The notes under the pieces: generated by a model
The model's input: the letters and a program-made list of their open reading frames with translations, nothing else
Told to the model about the DNA's origin: nothing
Databases searched by the model: none
Part shown: positions 25,726-37,205 of the stretch, in pieces
How positions within the stretch are numbered: position 1 is the stretch's first letter
Layout: each line of letters opens with the position of its first letter
Position numbers and translations under genes: made by a program
NCBI GenBank assembly: GCA_027574665.1
Contig: CM050650.1
Location: 52,311,304-52,375,303 of the forward strand
Direction: 5' to 3'
Source of the DNA: Rhynochetos jubatus
Lineage: Eukaryota > Chordata > Aves > Eurypygiformes > Rhynochetidae
Length of the DNA: 64,000 nucleotides

Positions 25726-26809
25726 GTAAATTCTTGGATGGTTTCTCAATTTAAAAAGAAAAAAATCAATGATGATAAATTATTGCGCACCCACTGAGGT
25801 GCAGCCATTTATATATACCAACTAAAGATACAGTCCACTACATTTAAGGGCAATGTGCCATTTAAAGTCATTATTCACAACCAAGTATACTTGTATGTGG
25901 AGAGATAAAGAATGTGTGCACATTAAAAATTTTCAAATAGAAACAAAGGTGAAATAAGTGTTATTCTTATGCTCATTATTGTTAGATTTGCTAACCTAAC
26001 ATCATTTCCTTTTCAGAGTGCTATGATCTTTTTAACACCACTTGTCAGGTTTTCTTACAAATCTAATTCAAATGTTAATACTTTGTGAGGCAAGAATATG
26101 TAATAATTCCAGCAATAAATATTCAGAAATACAAGTAAAATGTGGCTTGTAGAAGGGAATTGGAGACTTCAGTAGACCTGACATAATGCACTTTTTGACC
26201 CCTGTGGCTGCATATGCGAAACCTTGGTGAATTGAAACAGCAGTGCTAAATGGAGGGTTAAGCGATGGTGCCTATTGAATCTCTGGTTTGTCAGTACTAG
26301 TGCAGAACACAGCCCCTCAGTCAACGTACCCATTGACTGGGTGTGTGGAGAACGATCAGGCTTTTAATTAAATGGGCTACGGGTAAAGCTTAAAACCACT
26401 GTATGTGTTCTGATACATCTGTTCAGATATGCAATAAAGTCTGAAATAAAGCTTCAATGCTTTTTATTTTTAAAGTGCTTTTCCAAATATTTCTGTTGTG
26501 CTAAAGCAGCAGGAAATTTTGTATTTTTGCCTTATTGGTGGGCCTCTTAGTTGTAGGATCAGAGTTCGAGTGATACAGTCACACTTCGAATCAAAAGTAA
26601 ATATTGTTAAATATGGGTGGGCTATTGTCTGTCTAACGTTGTGATTAAAAAAATCAAGGAACTGAGTGGCACAGATCATGCATTTGAATTAAATTGCTGA
26701 GAGCTTTCTTGCCACGGAAACACAGAAAATCAGAATAGCTTTGGTTTTTTGTTCTTTGGTAGCGTGTATTTGTGTTGCTTGAAACTTTGATTACCTCATT
26801 CCTTTGTAG

Positions 26810-26871
26810 TCATGAGACACAGACAACCTGTTGGGATCATCCTAAAATGACTGATCTCTTCCAGTCCTTAG
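26810..26871 (+). CDS. UTRN: UTRN exon (DMD exon 63 equivalent): WW domain, second half
   Basis: This 62-nt exon lies between CATTCCTTTGTAG and TTAG|GTGAGT. It completes Asn and encodes [20 protein letters not shown] plus one base. TCWDHPKM holds the second WW tryptophan and the proline that packs against the first tryptophan. It is the first exon shared with the short Up71-type isoform in mammals, so an internal promoter in the preceding intron would splice here in phase 2. Asp in MTDLFQ is a conservative difference from the Glu I recall in mammalian utrophin. Confidence 0.97.
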
Positions 26872-27904
26872 GTGAGTGCATTTCTTAAAATAAACCATTC
26901 TGTGATGCTTATGCCATGAGAAAAAGCTGCATTTGTATGCTGACCACATCTGCGTTGCCATGAACTGCGTGTAACAGAACATTTCCTGCTTTGCAATGAG
27001 GCACACTTCACATGGAACCTGCTGCCTTGATCACGTCATGTGTGTTGCCTTTCAGTAATGTTAAGTCCGAGTAATATGCTCTGACTCTGTGCTCTAATAC
27101 AGTTTCTTGTTTATTTATTTTAAATCCATGAGGGATTGTCCAATGATGCAGGCTGTCTGCATGTTTAAAGTAGGATGCCAGTCTGCAGGGACCTAATTTT
27201 TGTAATAAATCAGAGCAGCTACACTATCAATAAAGGCTAGACTATATTATGGTACAGCTAGTTCAACATGCCTTGCTAACACCTACCTTTGCTGTGAAAT
27301 CTCACTTTCTAAGGAACAAAACGGTAAAATATACTGTTAAGTGAGGAAAAATGTTACTATACGCATCAGTTTCTAAAATAAAGCTTATGGCTATTTGACT
27401 GTCCCTTTCAAAGCACTGCTTACAAATTCATGGCATAGAAATTGCAGTTTAAAAGCCATTTTTCCTTTTACTGTGACCTTTTCTGCCCTCTGTTTCCTGT
27501 ATGTTTTCAGATGGAGTTGTAAATTATTTGAGAAACATACTGTATTTGAGCACTTGTCTGGAAACTACTTAACACTGTATAATATGTATGTACAACTCTC
27601 TTGGTACTTGCAATACATATATACATATGCATATACATACGCATATACATATACATATAATGTTGTGTCAGGATTTCTGATGTGCCAGTGTCTGAAGGAC
27701 AGTGTCAGGAGGCTTTCCCTGCAGGTGGGTTGGACTGAGGTCCAAACTTCTCAGTTTGTTTTATTTGCTCTGGTATGTACTATTAATGCATGGCAGAGAA
27801 GAGAAGGGATATCGGAATTCTACCAAAACATGAAAATGTATATGTAAAGGAAATTCATGGACTCTCTTTTTAGAGCTGCTCATATTTCTGTTCTGCTGTT
27901 TCAG
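26872..27904 (+). other. UTRN: UTRN intron (63 equivalent), 1.0 kb
   Basis: This phase 1 intron is the shortest in the window. It contains an imperfect alternating pyrimidine-purine microsatellite at 27612-27659. A 150-codon open stretch across the microsatellite starts at a TTG and looks like chance. The acceptor is CTGCTGTTTCAG. Confidence 0.85.
27612..27659 (+). repeat. Imperfect (CATATA)n / (TA,CA)n microsatellite
   Basis: About 48 bases are made of ATACATATGCATATACATAC-type units, nearly all alternating purine and pyrimidine. It is likely to vary in length between individuals. Confidence 0.75.
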
Positions 27905-27979
27905 CTGACTTGAACAACGTACGCTTCTCTGCCTACCGTACAGCCATCAAAATCCGAAGACTGCAGAAAGCACTGTGCT
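27905..27979 (+). CDS. UTRN: UTRN exon (DMD exon 64 equivalent): start of EF-hand region
   Basis: This 75-nt exon lies between TGTTTCAG and GTGCT|GTGAGT. It encodes [19 protein letters not shown], then LQKALC and one base of Leu. This is the first helix of the cysteine-rich region that cradles the WW domain. [11 protein letters not shown] is the utrophin form; dystrophin has [11 protein letters not shown]. The reading frame happens to remain open for 57 codons beyond the donor. Confidence 0.97.
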
Positions 27980-29002
27980 GTGAGTTTGGCTTTCGAGACA
28001 AATTGTTTCTCCCCACTACCTGGGGAAGGGAGGGTCAGCATAAATCTGATAACGTTAATGTTGAACAAGGGACCAGATACATCCCTGACAGATTGTCGAT
28101 CAACAAAATGGCAGGAAGAGTTGCCAACAGTAGGTGTTGTTACTGCAAATAAATAAATACAGTTAAGGAAAAAGGGATGCAGCAGGTAAGTGGAAATAGT
28201 ATGCCTGCTAAGAATACTTTGGGAAGTGATAGGAAAATAAATATTGGACTTATGATTATTGCATACTGTTCCTGATACAAGCTGATACCAAGCAATGTGA
28301 AATGATGTGAGTTAAAATCCTGACCTTTGACATAAAATCAGATATTTTCTTATATTTTAGAGAGTTCTATTCCATTTTTTGTTTACTGCTGCTAGAAATA
28401 ACTTTAAAAATATTCCTCCCTCTCAGAGGGAATATCTTGCTGTGTGAATTCCAGTTAAAGAGGAGTTCAGGCCACTGAAAACGTGAAGGGAAAGGATACA
28501 GATCTGTATAGTTGGTTGTAGGTAGTTGCCATTGCTGTTTCACAAAAACAAAACTACAAAACAAACTACTATTATTAGCAATAATATATGTGTGTATATA
28601 TTGTGGATGTGGGGAAGTATCTTAAATTTGGATAGAAAATAGTAGTGCCTTTAATATGTACATTGGATATTCTGCCCAGACCTGACATTTGTCCCTGTTC
28701 TTAAGCAATTTAATAACTCAGCCACAGTCAACTCTAAAGAGCACATAGATTTTGTCAGCAGGAAAGGGTAGATGTCTACCGAGTAGACTCAGCTGTCTAA
28801 ACTACTTCATTTCCAAGGTTCATGTTTGTATCTCCTATTTTGTATTCTATATGTGCTAGGTATTTAAAAAAAAAAACCAACAAACCGTCATATTATTTCA
28901 CAATGATGGTTTAATTCAGCAGCAGATTGCATGACTACTGTGTTCAAAATTTAGCAGTCCAAGAAGTGATGTGTCAGGAGGGCTTTTCCTGACCTCCAGA
29001 CT

Positions 29003-29075
29003 TAGGACTTCTCCAAGTCACACAGCAAGTACCACACTGGGGTTCTGGGCTCTTGCCTGAGTCTCCTGTGCCAAG
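29003..29075 (+). repeat. Possible MIR/CORE-SINE remnant
   Basis: CTTCTCCAAGTCACACAGCA followed by AGTACCACACTGGGGTTCTG resembles the well-known MIR segment with 'CCAAGGTCACACAGCTAGTAAGTGG...GGGATTCGAACCC'. The similarity covers roughly 70 nt and is recalled, not computed. Confidence 0.35.
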
Positions 29076-32000
29076 CAAACTCCGAGTATTCTTTGGAGTC
29101 ATCCTGCCACTGTTATTTCTGCACTGTCCTTGAGAATCGGGATGAGAACAACGGTGGTACTTTCGTGGGGGGAAGCAGAGCTAGCTCGTAACTGCTCAAT
29201 GTTTGTTTTAGAGAAATGGGATTGAACTAATAGTTTGATGTAATACAGAACTGTTTTACATATTAGAGAGAGGCAAGGCATGAAGATAAGAAAGATAACC
29301 GAAAGGGCAAAAAGCTTAGAAGGAAGTGAGATTTTGTTAGAAGGCAGAGAAGAGAGTGTCAAAGAAAACTAGCTGAAACATAAGATTAGGGGAGATTAAG
29401 GTGTGCAAAAAATTTCATCATAGAGACGATGAGAATATGAATTTTAAAAACTATTAGGACTATGAATGGAAAATAAAATACAGAAAAACACACATCTACC
29501 AGAAAGAAAATAAAGTGGGGAAAAAAATGAAACTGGACAATTTTGGAAGGAGAAATGGGTTGTGAATGAGTCCCAGATTTTAGGCCTTTTGAAAGGTCTT
29601 GGCAAAAACTGGTATAATGTTGTAGAACATTACCAGATTTTCTTGTTTAAACTCAGGAGTCCTTGCTGTGGAAGGAGTTTTCAGCCCTGAGGAGTGTACA
29701 GAACTGCAGTTTTAGTAGGAACAAAAGAAGGGCAAAGCCATACTAAAGATGCAAGTAAGGAAGGAGTTACACAGAGGGGACCCTTCCCACCCTCCAAGTG
29801 GCTAGTTTTCCTTCCAGTCTAGAAGGCAGCAGTTTGATCTTGGTAGTAGCTTCTTGTCTGGACTTCCGATACGCATTATACCAAATGAAGCTGTGTCTGA
29901 GACAGTAGCTACCTACTCCAGAAAGCTAGAGTGCATCTATGCAGCAGCACAGGCTCTTGGGAGGAGTACCTCTCACCACTTCGTCATATGCAGTGCTGGT
30001 TTCTCACAGAATTTCAAATCAAATTCAAGTTCTTGGGTTCAGTGTCTTACCTTTATGAAAAAGCAGAACCTGTCCTTTAAAAGATTGTCTGACAGTATTG
30101 AAAGAAAAACTGCCTGTCTTTGGCACAGCCTAGAGCTGCTCTGCACAAGAGATGTGGTCCCACCCAAGGCCATAGTTTCATCTCTCAGAAAGACTAAAGA
30201 GCATTATGAGCTTTCTGCTTATCAATACACAAGGTATAAAGTATGCAGTAACATGTACCTAAAAACCAAAAGCAAAGCCAGAAACCAGAAAGCAAAATAA
30301 GATTCTCCCTGTGCGTGCTGCACCCCAGAGAAGAGTGAAAAGACAGACCATACATGATGGATGCTAATCATGCTGCCTATTCCTGACAAGCATACAGATT
30401 GTCCAGCAGCCTGTATAGAACAAACTTCACTTTCATTACTTCTGTTAAGCTTTGAGTAGGAACATACTTTCAGCTCTTGCTTTTACTGAAAAATATATCA
30501 ATTTCTGTAATAACTGCAGTAGTTAGCTTTCCTCATTCACAGATTTCAAAAGTGCCCTCCTATCAAAGTGAATATTATCTCCAGTTTCAGGGAAGGGCGA
30601 GTGGAAGGAAGAAAGAGGGAAGTAGTAAGTAGTAAAGAGAATATTCCAGTTTGAAAGAGCCAGGAGCAGAACTATCATCTCTACAGATCCAATCTGCCTC
30701 ATTATTTATGAAGCTGTTTGCTTGCTTCAGCTCTCGGCCTCATGGGAGGAGACAACAGCCAAAAAAATCTCTGTCTTTATTACACGCACATATTGGACCA
30801 GGGATTGATGTAATTTGTCAGAACACAACATTGTGGACTTTTAAGAAAGTCATTGCAGATTATGCACAAAGCTAAATGCTACCAGAATTTTCTGTCTCTA
30901 AACAGGAACTTAGTATGAGCTGGCACAATTTTAAGACCACCTTCAAAAATATAATCAGTGCTGTCTTTTTGTCACATTTGTTTAGCTGATTATTTTTTAC
31001 CAGGGAGCAGGTCAAATTCCCTTTGCCTGTGATGTTTCTCTGCCTGATTGTGTCCCATGAATGGCTGCTGAGAGCCAAAACACAACATGTGCTAACACCT
31101 CCTCTCTGAGGAAGAGGAGGGTGGTTAAGCCTTAGCTATAGAATTCTTTTCTTGACATGTATTTGTTGGTGGTTTTGTTTTAAGGTAGGGAAAGAGTCAT
31201 CTTCTATGCCCCTGCTATTCGTTCTCTGGTCCAAGTTACTTCAGTCTTCCATTGTATTTCCTGTAATGTTAACTGTGGATGGTTTTTAAAGGTGTTTGGG
31301 TGCAGAATGCTTCAGAAAGGCTTATGTGCCAAGGCAAAAGAAAATGTCAAAATAAATCACTAGAAAATCAGCTCACTGGAAACTCTAAAATGTGACAAAT
31401 TGCTGTCACAGCCGCAGTGTATGTATAACTGCAAAGACCTTTTTGGGGAGAAAGCCAAGGGCACAGCTGGACCAGGATGCACAGTCCCACTTGCACCTGA
31501 TAGATTTTGACTTTGCAGTGAGGATTGGTAACACAGTATTAGTGCTGTACAAGCAGGTTCAGGAGTATCTAATTTGAGAGCTGCACTTAGGAAAACTTTG
31601 CCGGTGCCAAATGTGTCTTCTGAGTCTTTGATCTTTAAGTGTTAAGAAACGAGGTTCTGGGGAAATCATTCCCTCCCACTCCCCCGACCCTCCTTTGAAA
31701 CGGGAGAGTCATGTTTCATCTTGTTCTGTTTTTTGGAAGTTAGATTCCTTCAGAGACTAACGCATATGTGTGTGTACCTACGTGTACTTATTTTGCAGGA
31801 AGCCGAGAAAGGTTGCGGGTTGGAAAGAACAAATTAAATCCTTAGCTTCGCTGTCTCAGATTATGTGGGGCAGATGTACTGAGAGCACTTTCCCACTCTA
31901 GGAGAAGAATGGGACCAGGGAGAGTATCCTGTGTTGCAGTTGTATTGGGCAGCTATACAGCACCAGGCCCTGACCATAATATTTTATTCTTGTGCAGCAT

Positions 32001-34671
32001 GCTTTAGCTCATTTTCTAGAAATTATATTGCCCCAGATACTGAAGTGTAGTGCTGGAAGGGAAAAAAGGAACAAAACTACCATGTATAGTCAGAATTTCT
32101 GTCACTGAGCTCCTCTAGGTGATTTAAAATTTAAGAATGTCAATAAGAATATCAACTGCATAAGGCTAAAGAATTAATATAAGGCACACTGGACTGAAAG
32201 TGAGAGCCGTGTAGACTTCCCTCAGCCATCCATGTCTTTTGCAAGAACTGCCATCATGCACAAGGTCTTTCTAATACAAAAGCACCACAGAAATGTCTAC
32301 CCATTTGCTGTGGGGTTACAGCAGCCTCAAATTTGCCATTAACAGCTGCAGGTCATTACTTGCTTCTGAGTCAGTCACTCACACCTGCTTGAACTGTGCT
32401 GAAAGATGTGGTTTATGTTTATAGGTTTCCTTTGGGAAAGCCTTCTTGCTGTGGAAAGGACCCTTGTGTCCTTTTGTTGGTTAACAGCGGGATTAGTCGT
32501 TCAGCACATTTGAGCAGATGCAGAATGGTACTGCAAAAATACACTAAAAGCTGCGTACGGCAGACTTCATGCCAGCCACGGCACACGAGTCTCAGGTTAG
32601 CTTTTCCCAATCTGCATAAACACCGTTCACGTTACAACTTTCAGAAATGGAAATGTAATGAGAAAATAATCCCTCTTTACTCCAGCCCAGTCCAGGAGCT
32701 CTGCTAGTGGGTAGATCTTGCCATGGCAGGATAACTGCCTCTACCCAAAGTTCCTTCAGCCCGGTGAGTGCTGGAGAGAGCAGGGGTGGAATTAGTTTCC
32801 TCTGGTTGTTCTCAATAAATGGTGTTATCCAAAAGTGTAAGCTCTGCTTAAGTTAAATTAGTACAGCAGCAGATTTTCCTTTTAGTGTGAAAATACTTAA
32901 AGTCCTCCTCCCAGTTTCCTCTAGAATCCTTTGGCAGAAATGTGAATGTGAGACCTTAATGCCAGCAGACCAAGAAGTGAAGTTAGCTGGCTTACTCCAG
33001 TGTCTGCTCACTTGCCGTTTTCAGTGCAAAGTCAGTTATGCTAAAGCAAGCCAAGGAGTCTACAACTTTCTGGCATTCCGAAGCATTCCAAGTTTTTATT
33101 GTTTTCAAAAAGGGGCAGGTTTTTAGTGCTGTCAATCTTTTAGGAAGCTCCTTACCTGCTTTTAGCCAACTGTTAAGTACATTACGTAAACAAGTCGGAA
33201 AAAATACCACCACCAAACTGGTTGCAATAATCTTGAGGGTTTTTTTCCCTGCCTCTGTACATCATGAAAAAAAAAAGTGGGCATCTCTCCTGAGTGTGAT
33301 ATTTATGTGATTGGATAGCATGTTATTGTCTTGCACCTGGCTTCACCCCCCTCCCTCCACCCCGCAAAAAGATGTGCATTGTGGTGTGGAGTGGTTTTTG
33401 TTGTTGTTTGTTTGGGTTTTTTTGTTTAGTTTGGTTTGTTTTTAAATATGCCTTTAGCCTTTTCCAGTGTATTACGTGTTTTCCAGCTGCTGCAGAAGAT
33501 TACGCTGCAGTGTACCGCCAAATACTTTGGCTACCTCAGGTCAAACTAGTGGCAAGGTGTTTTGCTGCAATTAGCAGTCTGCCTGTTTGGTAAACACGTG
33601 ACTGGCATTTATTTGCGATCCCAAGAGATGTGCTTTTAGAAAAGAAGAAAAAGAAAATAAAAAGCAAACAAATGTAGAACTCCTGCACGTCTGGTGCTGT
33701 AAAGTTAGAACAGAATGTACAGATGTCAGGGAGGGAGAGAAAAAGTAAGGGCCGTGAGGCACTGTTTCTCATTTTACAATTACGTTAGGAAAGGTAGATT
33801 GAAGAAATGGGTTTGGGAATGTAACCTTTTGCCCTGTAACCTTGTCTTTAGGTAGATGCTTATTGAGTTTTTGACAGCATTGCTCATAGTGGTTAGTGTT
33901 GTCTTGCTCCTGCTTTTTCCTGCTGTACTTACTTCCCAGCCCAAGCTAGACTTACCTGATTTGCAGACTGCCTTTGTGGGGTCCTTATTTAACATTATTG
34001 GTGCAGAGCAATTTTCAGCACATCTGGGATTGTCATGTTTCATTTCCTTTGAGAGAGGGCATTTATATAGTATAAATGTGTTACTGGCTCTCCAGAAACA
34101 GATCGTATGAGCTCAAAATATACTTCATGTTGTATACACTGTAGCAAGCATACTGATATATTGCAACTATTTTTTTTGCTGAAGTTCTCACTTCTGTAAA
34201 AAAATGTCACTGAGGAGTATACCACTCTTTGACTTACATTATTCTTCCTTCTTTTACACCAAAATGTTTCCTCTTTTCCACTTTGTTTTGCAGAAGGAAT
34301 TAGAAGAGCTCACTTACAGCTGATTTTTTTCACCCTAAAAAACCCCAGGTTTTCACAATCGTAGTCACGTTTGTGTGGTGTTATGGGAAAAATCCTTGTC
34401 ACCTCTAGGATATCGATGGCATCACCACCTGCTGATAGAAAGCATGCTGTAATAAAGGAGATCAAAATATTTTTCACCAAGCATAGCATTTTGTGTTCTG
34501 GAAAACTGAATAAGTAATTTCCCTGTGCCTCCCCCTACTTTCTTTAAAGCCTTAATTTAGCAACTGATGTTCAGTTGATCAGGCCTCAGTACATTCCTAC
34601 TGCAATTAAGAAAATGTTGGTACCTAAGAATTTGCTTTGCTTTATGTTTAGTCAAAAGTAATAGACATTTA

Positions 34672-35385
34672 GTCTGGGGGCTGATCTCTTGGAGGACAGC
34701 TCTGGGGAAAAGGACCTTGGAGTCCTAGTGGACAACAGGATGACCGTGAGTCAACAGTGTGCCCTCGCAGCCAAGAAGGCCAATGGCATCCTGGGGTGCA
34801 TGAAGAACAGCGTGGCCAGCAGGTCGAGGGAAGTTATGCTCCCCCTCTACTCAGCACTGGTGAGGCCTCACCTGGAGTCCTGTGTCCAGTTCTGGGCTCC
34901 TCCGTTCCAGAAGGACAAGGAGCTACTGGAGAGGGCCCAGCGCAGGGCCACTGAGATGATGAAGGGCCTGGAGTACCTTCCATCTGAGGAAAGGCCGAGA
35001 GAGCTGGGTCTGTTTAGCTGGGAGAAGAGGAGGCTGAGGGGGGAATCTCATCAATGCTTATCAATATCTAAAGGGTGGGTGTCAGGAGGATGGGGCCAGG
35101 CTCTTCTCAGTGGTGTCCAGTGACAGGACTAGGGGCAATGGCTATAAAGTGGGAAACAGAGGGTTCAAACTGAATGTGAGGAAATACTTCCTCCCTGTGA
35201 GGGTGACAGAGCACTGGGACAGGCTGCCCAGAGAGGTGGGGGAGTCTCCTCCTCTGGAGACTTTCCAAAGCCGCCTGGACTTGTTCCTGTGTGATCTGCT
35301 CTAGGTGATCCTGCTCTGGCAGGGGGGCTGGACTAGACGATCTCTAGGGGTCCCTTCCAACCCCTAACACTGTGAATCTGTAATG
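34672..35385 (+). repeat. CR1 LINE fragment, plus strand
   Basis: This is a 5'-truncated CR1 of about 710 nt. It keeps a 144-codon open frame from 34689 for the ORF2 C-terminus (words such as [20 protein letters not shown] and [17 protein letters not shown]), and a frameshifted continuation near 35110-35301 ([34 protein letters not shown]). The end is the CR1 tail near GACGATCTCTAGGGGTCCC. It is close in sequence to the minus-strand copy at 1-645, so both are relatively young members of one subfamily. It is not functional on its own. Confidence 0.92.
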
Positions 35386-35747
35386 AGATTCTGCTGTATG
35401 GTAAATGTGGAGAACCCTCTAAGCCTAGTGGACTCCCAGTGTGTGTATGTCTGAAGTTAGGGTCCTCTAATTACACAGACTACTTCAGTGGCTTTTTTAA
35501 TGTTGTTTTGAGCGGTGCAGGGCCGTTCTGGTATTCCTGTTGATTTGGTTTTTTAAATACATAGTACCAAATTGCTGCTGACTTCTAACAGAGAACAATT
35601 TTTCACTATAATGTTGCTAAACGCAAGCTCCTTCTTGGCTAATTGCCTACAGTGTTTGGTACAATATGCACATGAACAAGTATTGTGAACTCTACGTTTG
35701 GGCATCTATATTCATGCTTTTTTTTTTTTTAAATCACCTGTTGTTAG

Positions 35748-35949
35748 TGGACCTGTTGGAGCTGAATACAACAAGTGAAGTTTTTAAACAGCACAAGTTG
35801 AGTCAGAATGACCAGCTGATTGGTGTCCAGGATGTGATCAGCTGTCTCACTACTATCTACAGTGGACTTGAAGAGAAACACAAAGATATGGTGAATGTTC
35901 CTCTCTGTGTAGACATGTGTCTTAACTGGCTACTCAATGTATATGATAG
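35748..35949 (+). CDS. UTRN: UTRN exon (DMD exon 65 equivalent): EF-hand region 1
   Basis: This 202-nt exon lies between TTGTTAG and GATAG|GTAAGT. It encodes [20 protein letters not shown], then [20 protein letters not shown] and [20 protein letters not shown], ending WLLNVYD and a split Ser. This is the first EF-hand-like unit of the dystroglycan-binding module. The calcium-ligand positions are degenerate in this family, and the fold acts as a support for the WW domain. The [18 protein letters not shown] wording is utrophin-specific. Residues such as IGVQDVIS and GLEEKHKDM appear to be lineage differences from mammals. Confidence 0.97.
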
Positions 35950-37065
35950 GTAAGTACAAAAATTTTTATTCACAGTGTGTGCCCTAGGAATTTAATGTAG
36001 TTGAAACAAACTATAATCCATGGAAACAAAAATGTTAAGATCTGCACGTGATTTATGAAAAATGCTTGAGTTCTAGGTCAGTTGTATATTTTTTCTGAGG
36101 TACTTTATTGAGTAAATGTTCATGATAATAGAAAAATGATAAAGCCTTGAAAAGCTTTTTAATAAAAAGATTTTGATAATTTTGACTCAGTAATGCAAGT
36201 GCAGTTACTTGAAGTGCTGTTTCTTATGCTGTGCGGCTCAGATACACTGAACTAACGTTACACTGCTTACCAAAGTAACGTTAACTGAATACATAGCTTT
36301 AGCTGTGTTCCTACTGTAAATGTTCCAAATTGCCCAGATGATTGTTTGCTGTTCATGCCAGATCCTGTTTCTGCCACAGGTGGGGACAGTTTTGCTGTTT
36401 ACTATACACTTAGTTACCTGCATGCCATAATCCTGGCTGAGCTCCCTGTCCTGGATCCTCTGTTGAGTGGTGGTTGTTTTGATCTTAGCAGTAAAGCCTT
36501 TCGGATTTCGGAGGCTCAGTGGTGTTCTGGTCCCAACTCACTTTCAGCACATGCGGCTCCTGCCTCGTATCACTGCTGGGTGCTGGTGCTATGTGATCCA
36601 CCTGCCCTGGCACTGACAGCAAAGCTGTATTTCCCCAGTGGAATGGGCGTCTGCCTCAAGAATGTTTCAGAGTTCTTCCAGTAAGAGCTTGTGGGCTAAT
36701 ATAAATGCACATCTACTATTTCCAGAGAGAGCACTGAATCTCAGAGGACATGAAAAAGTCCACTCCAGCAGCCCGTTGTTTGGGCCAGTCCTTTCTGAGT
36801 CCCCAGACACATCTTTCTTCTGCTGAATGTCAAGTTCTGACCTCTCTGTCCTGCACCGCACTATGTCAGCCTGCAGGACCCACAATCAGTATGTTTTTAC
36901 TTAGTCGTGCTTTTGAGTCACGAGTTTGTTGCTCATTTTTTTAGTGCTGTTTACTGTCTCCCTTCTGTAGTAAAAACTGGGAAAAGACTTGGTTTCCGTC
37001 AGCTCCTTCATTCCCTGTAGTGTATCTCCTTACATTGCTTGAGCAAAGGCATTTCAGGAATATTT

Positions 37066-37205
37066 TGGAGCCCATCCCTGGCTGTCTTCAAGGCCAGGCT
37101 GGATGAGGCTGTGAGCAACCTGGTCTAGTGGAGGGTGTCCCTGCCCATGGCAGGGGGGTTGGAACTGGATGGTCTTTAAAGTCCCATCCAACCCAAACCA
37201 TTCTA
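37066..37205 (+). repeat. CR1 LINE 3' end, plus strand
   Basis: About 140 nt match the CR1 3' terminus: CCATCCCTGGCTGTCTTCAA, GGCCAGGCTGGATGAGGCTG, GAGCAACCTGGTCTAGTGGA and the closing CCAACCCAAACCATTCTATG. It is strongly 5'-truncated and of the same subfamily as the copy at 39735-40295. Confidence 0.9.

Larger units (their letters stand above)
15082..26809 (+). other. UTRN: UTRN intron (62 equivalent), 11.7 kb
   Basis: This is the largest intron here, of phase 2. In mammals the matching intron carries the promoter and first exon of the short isoform (Dp71 in dystrophin, Up71 in utrophin). No CpG-rich promoter is obvious; CpGs are a little denser near 16360-16400, 16980-17160 and 21200-21480. 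The intron contains homopolymers (16818-16838, 19063-19077, 23930-23957, 24777-24790), a G-run at 23887-23903, a minus-strand CR1 at 22770-23165 and a possible ancient repeat at 25655-25725. No protein gene was recognised. Confidence 0.85.
27980..35747 (+). other. UTRN: UTRN intron (64 equivalent), 7.8 kb
   Basis: This phase 1 intron contains a TA/TG-rich patch near 28585-28602, a MIR-like fragment at about 29003-29075, a long chance-like open frame ending at 30300, a C-rich run near 33346-33363 and a plus-strand CR1 at 34672-35385. The CR1 ends about 360 nt before the next exon. The acceptor tract is weak: a T-run at 35719-35730, then TGTTGTTAG. Confidence 0.85.

Noticed and set aside
27395..27847. 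150-codon open frame in the 1.0 kb intron
   Set aside because: It begins at a TTG and runs through the (CATATA)n microsatellite, which by its composition lacks stop codons in that frame. There is no domain or similarity.
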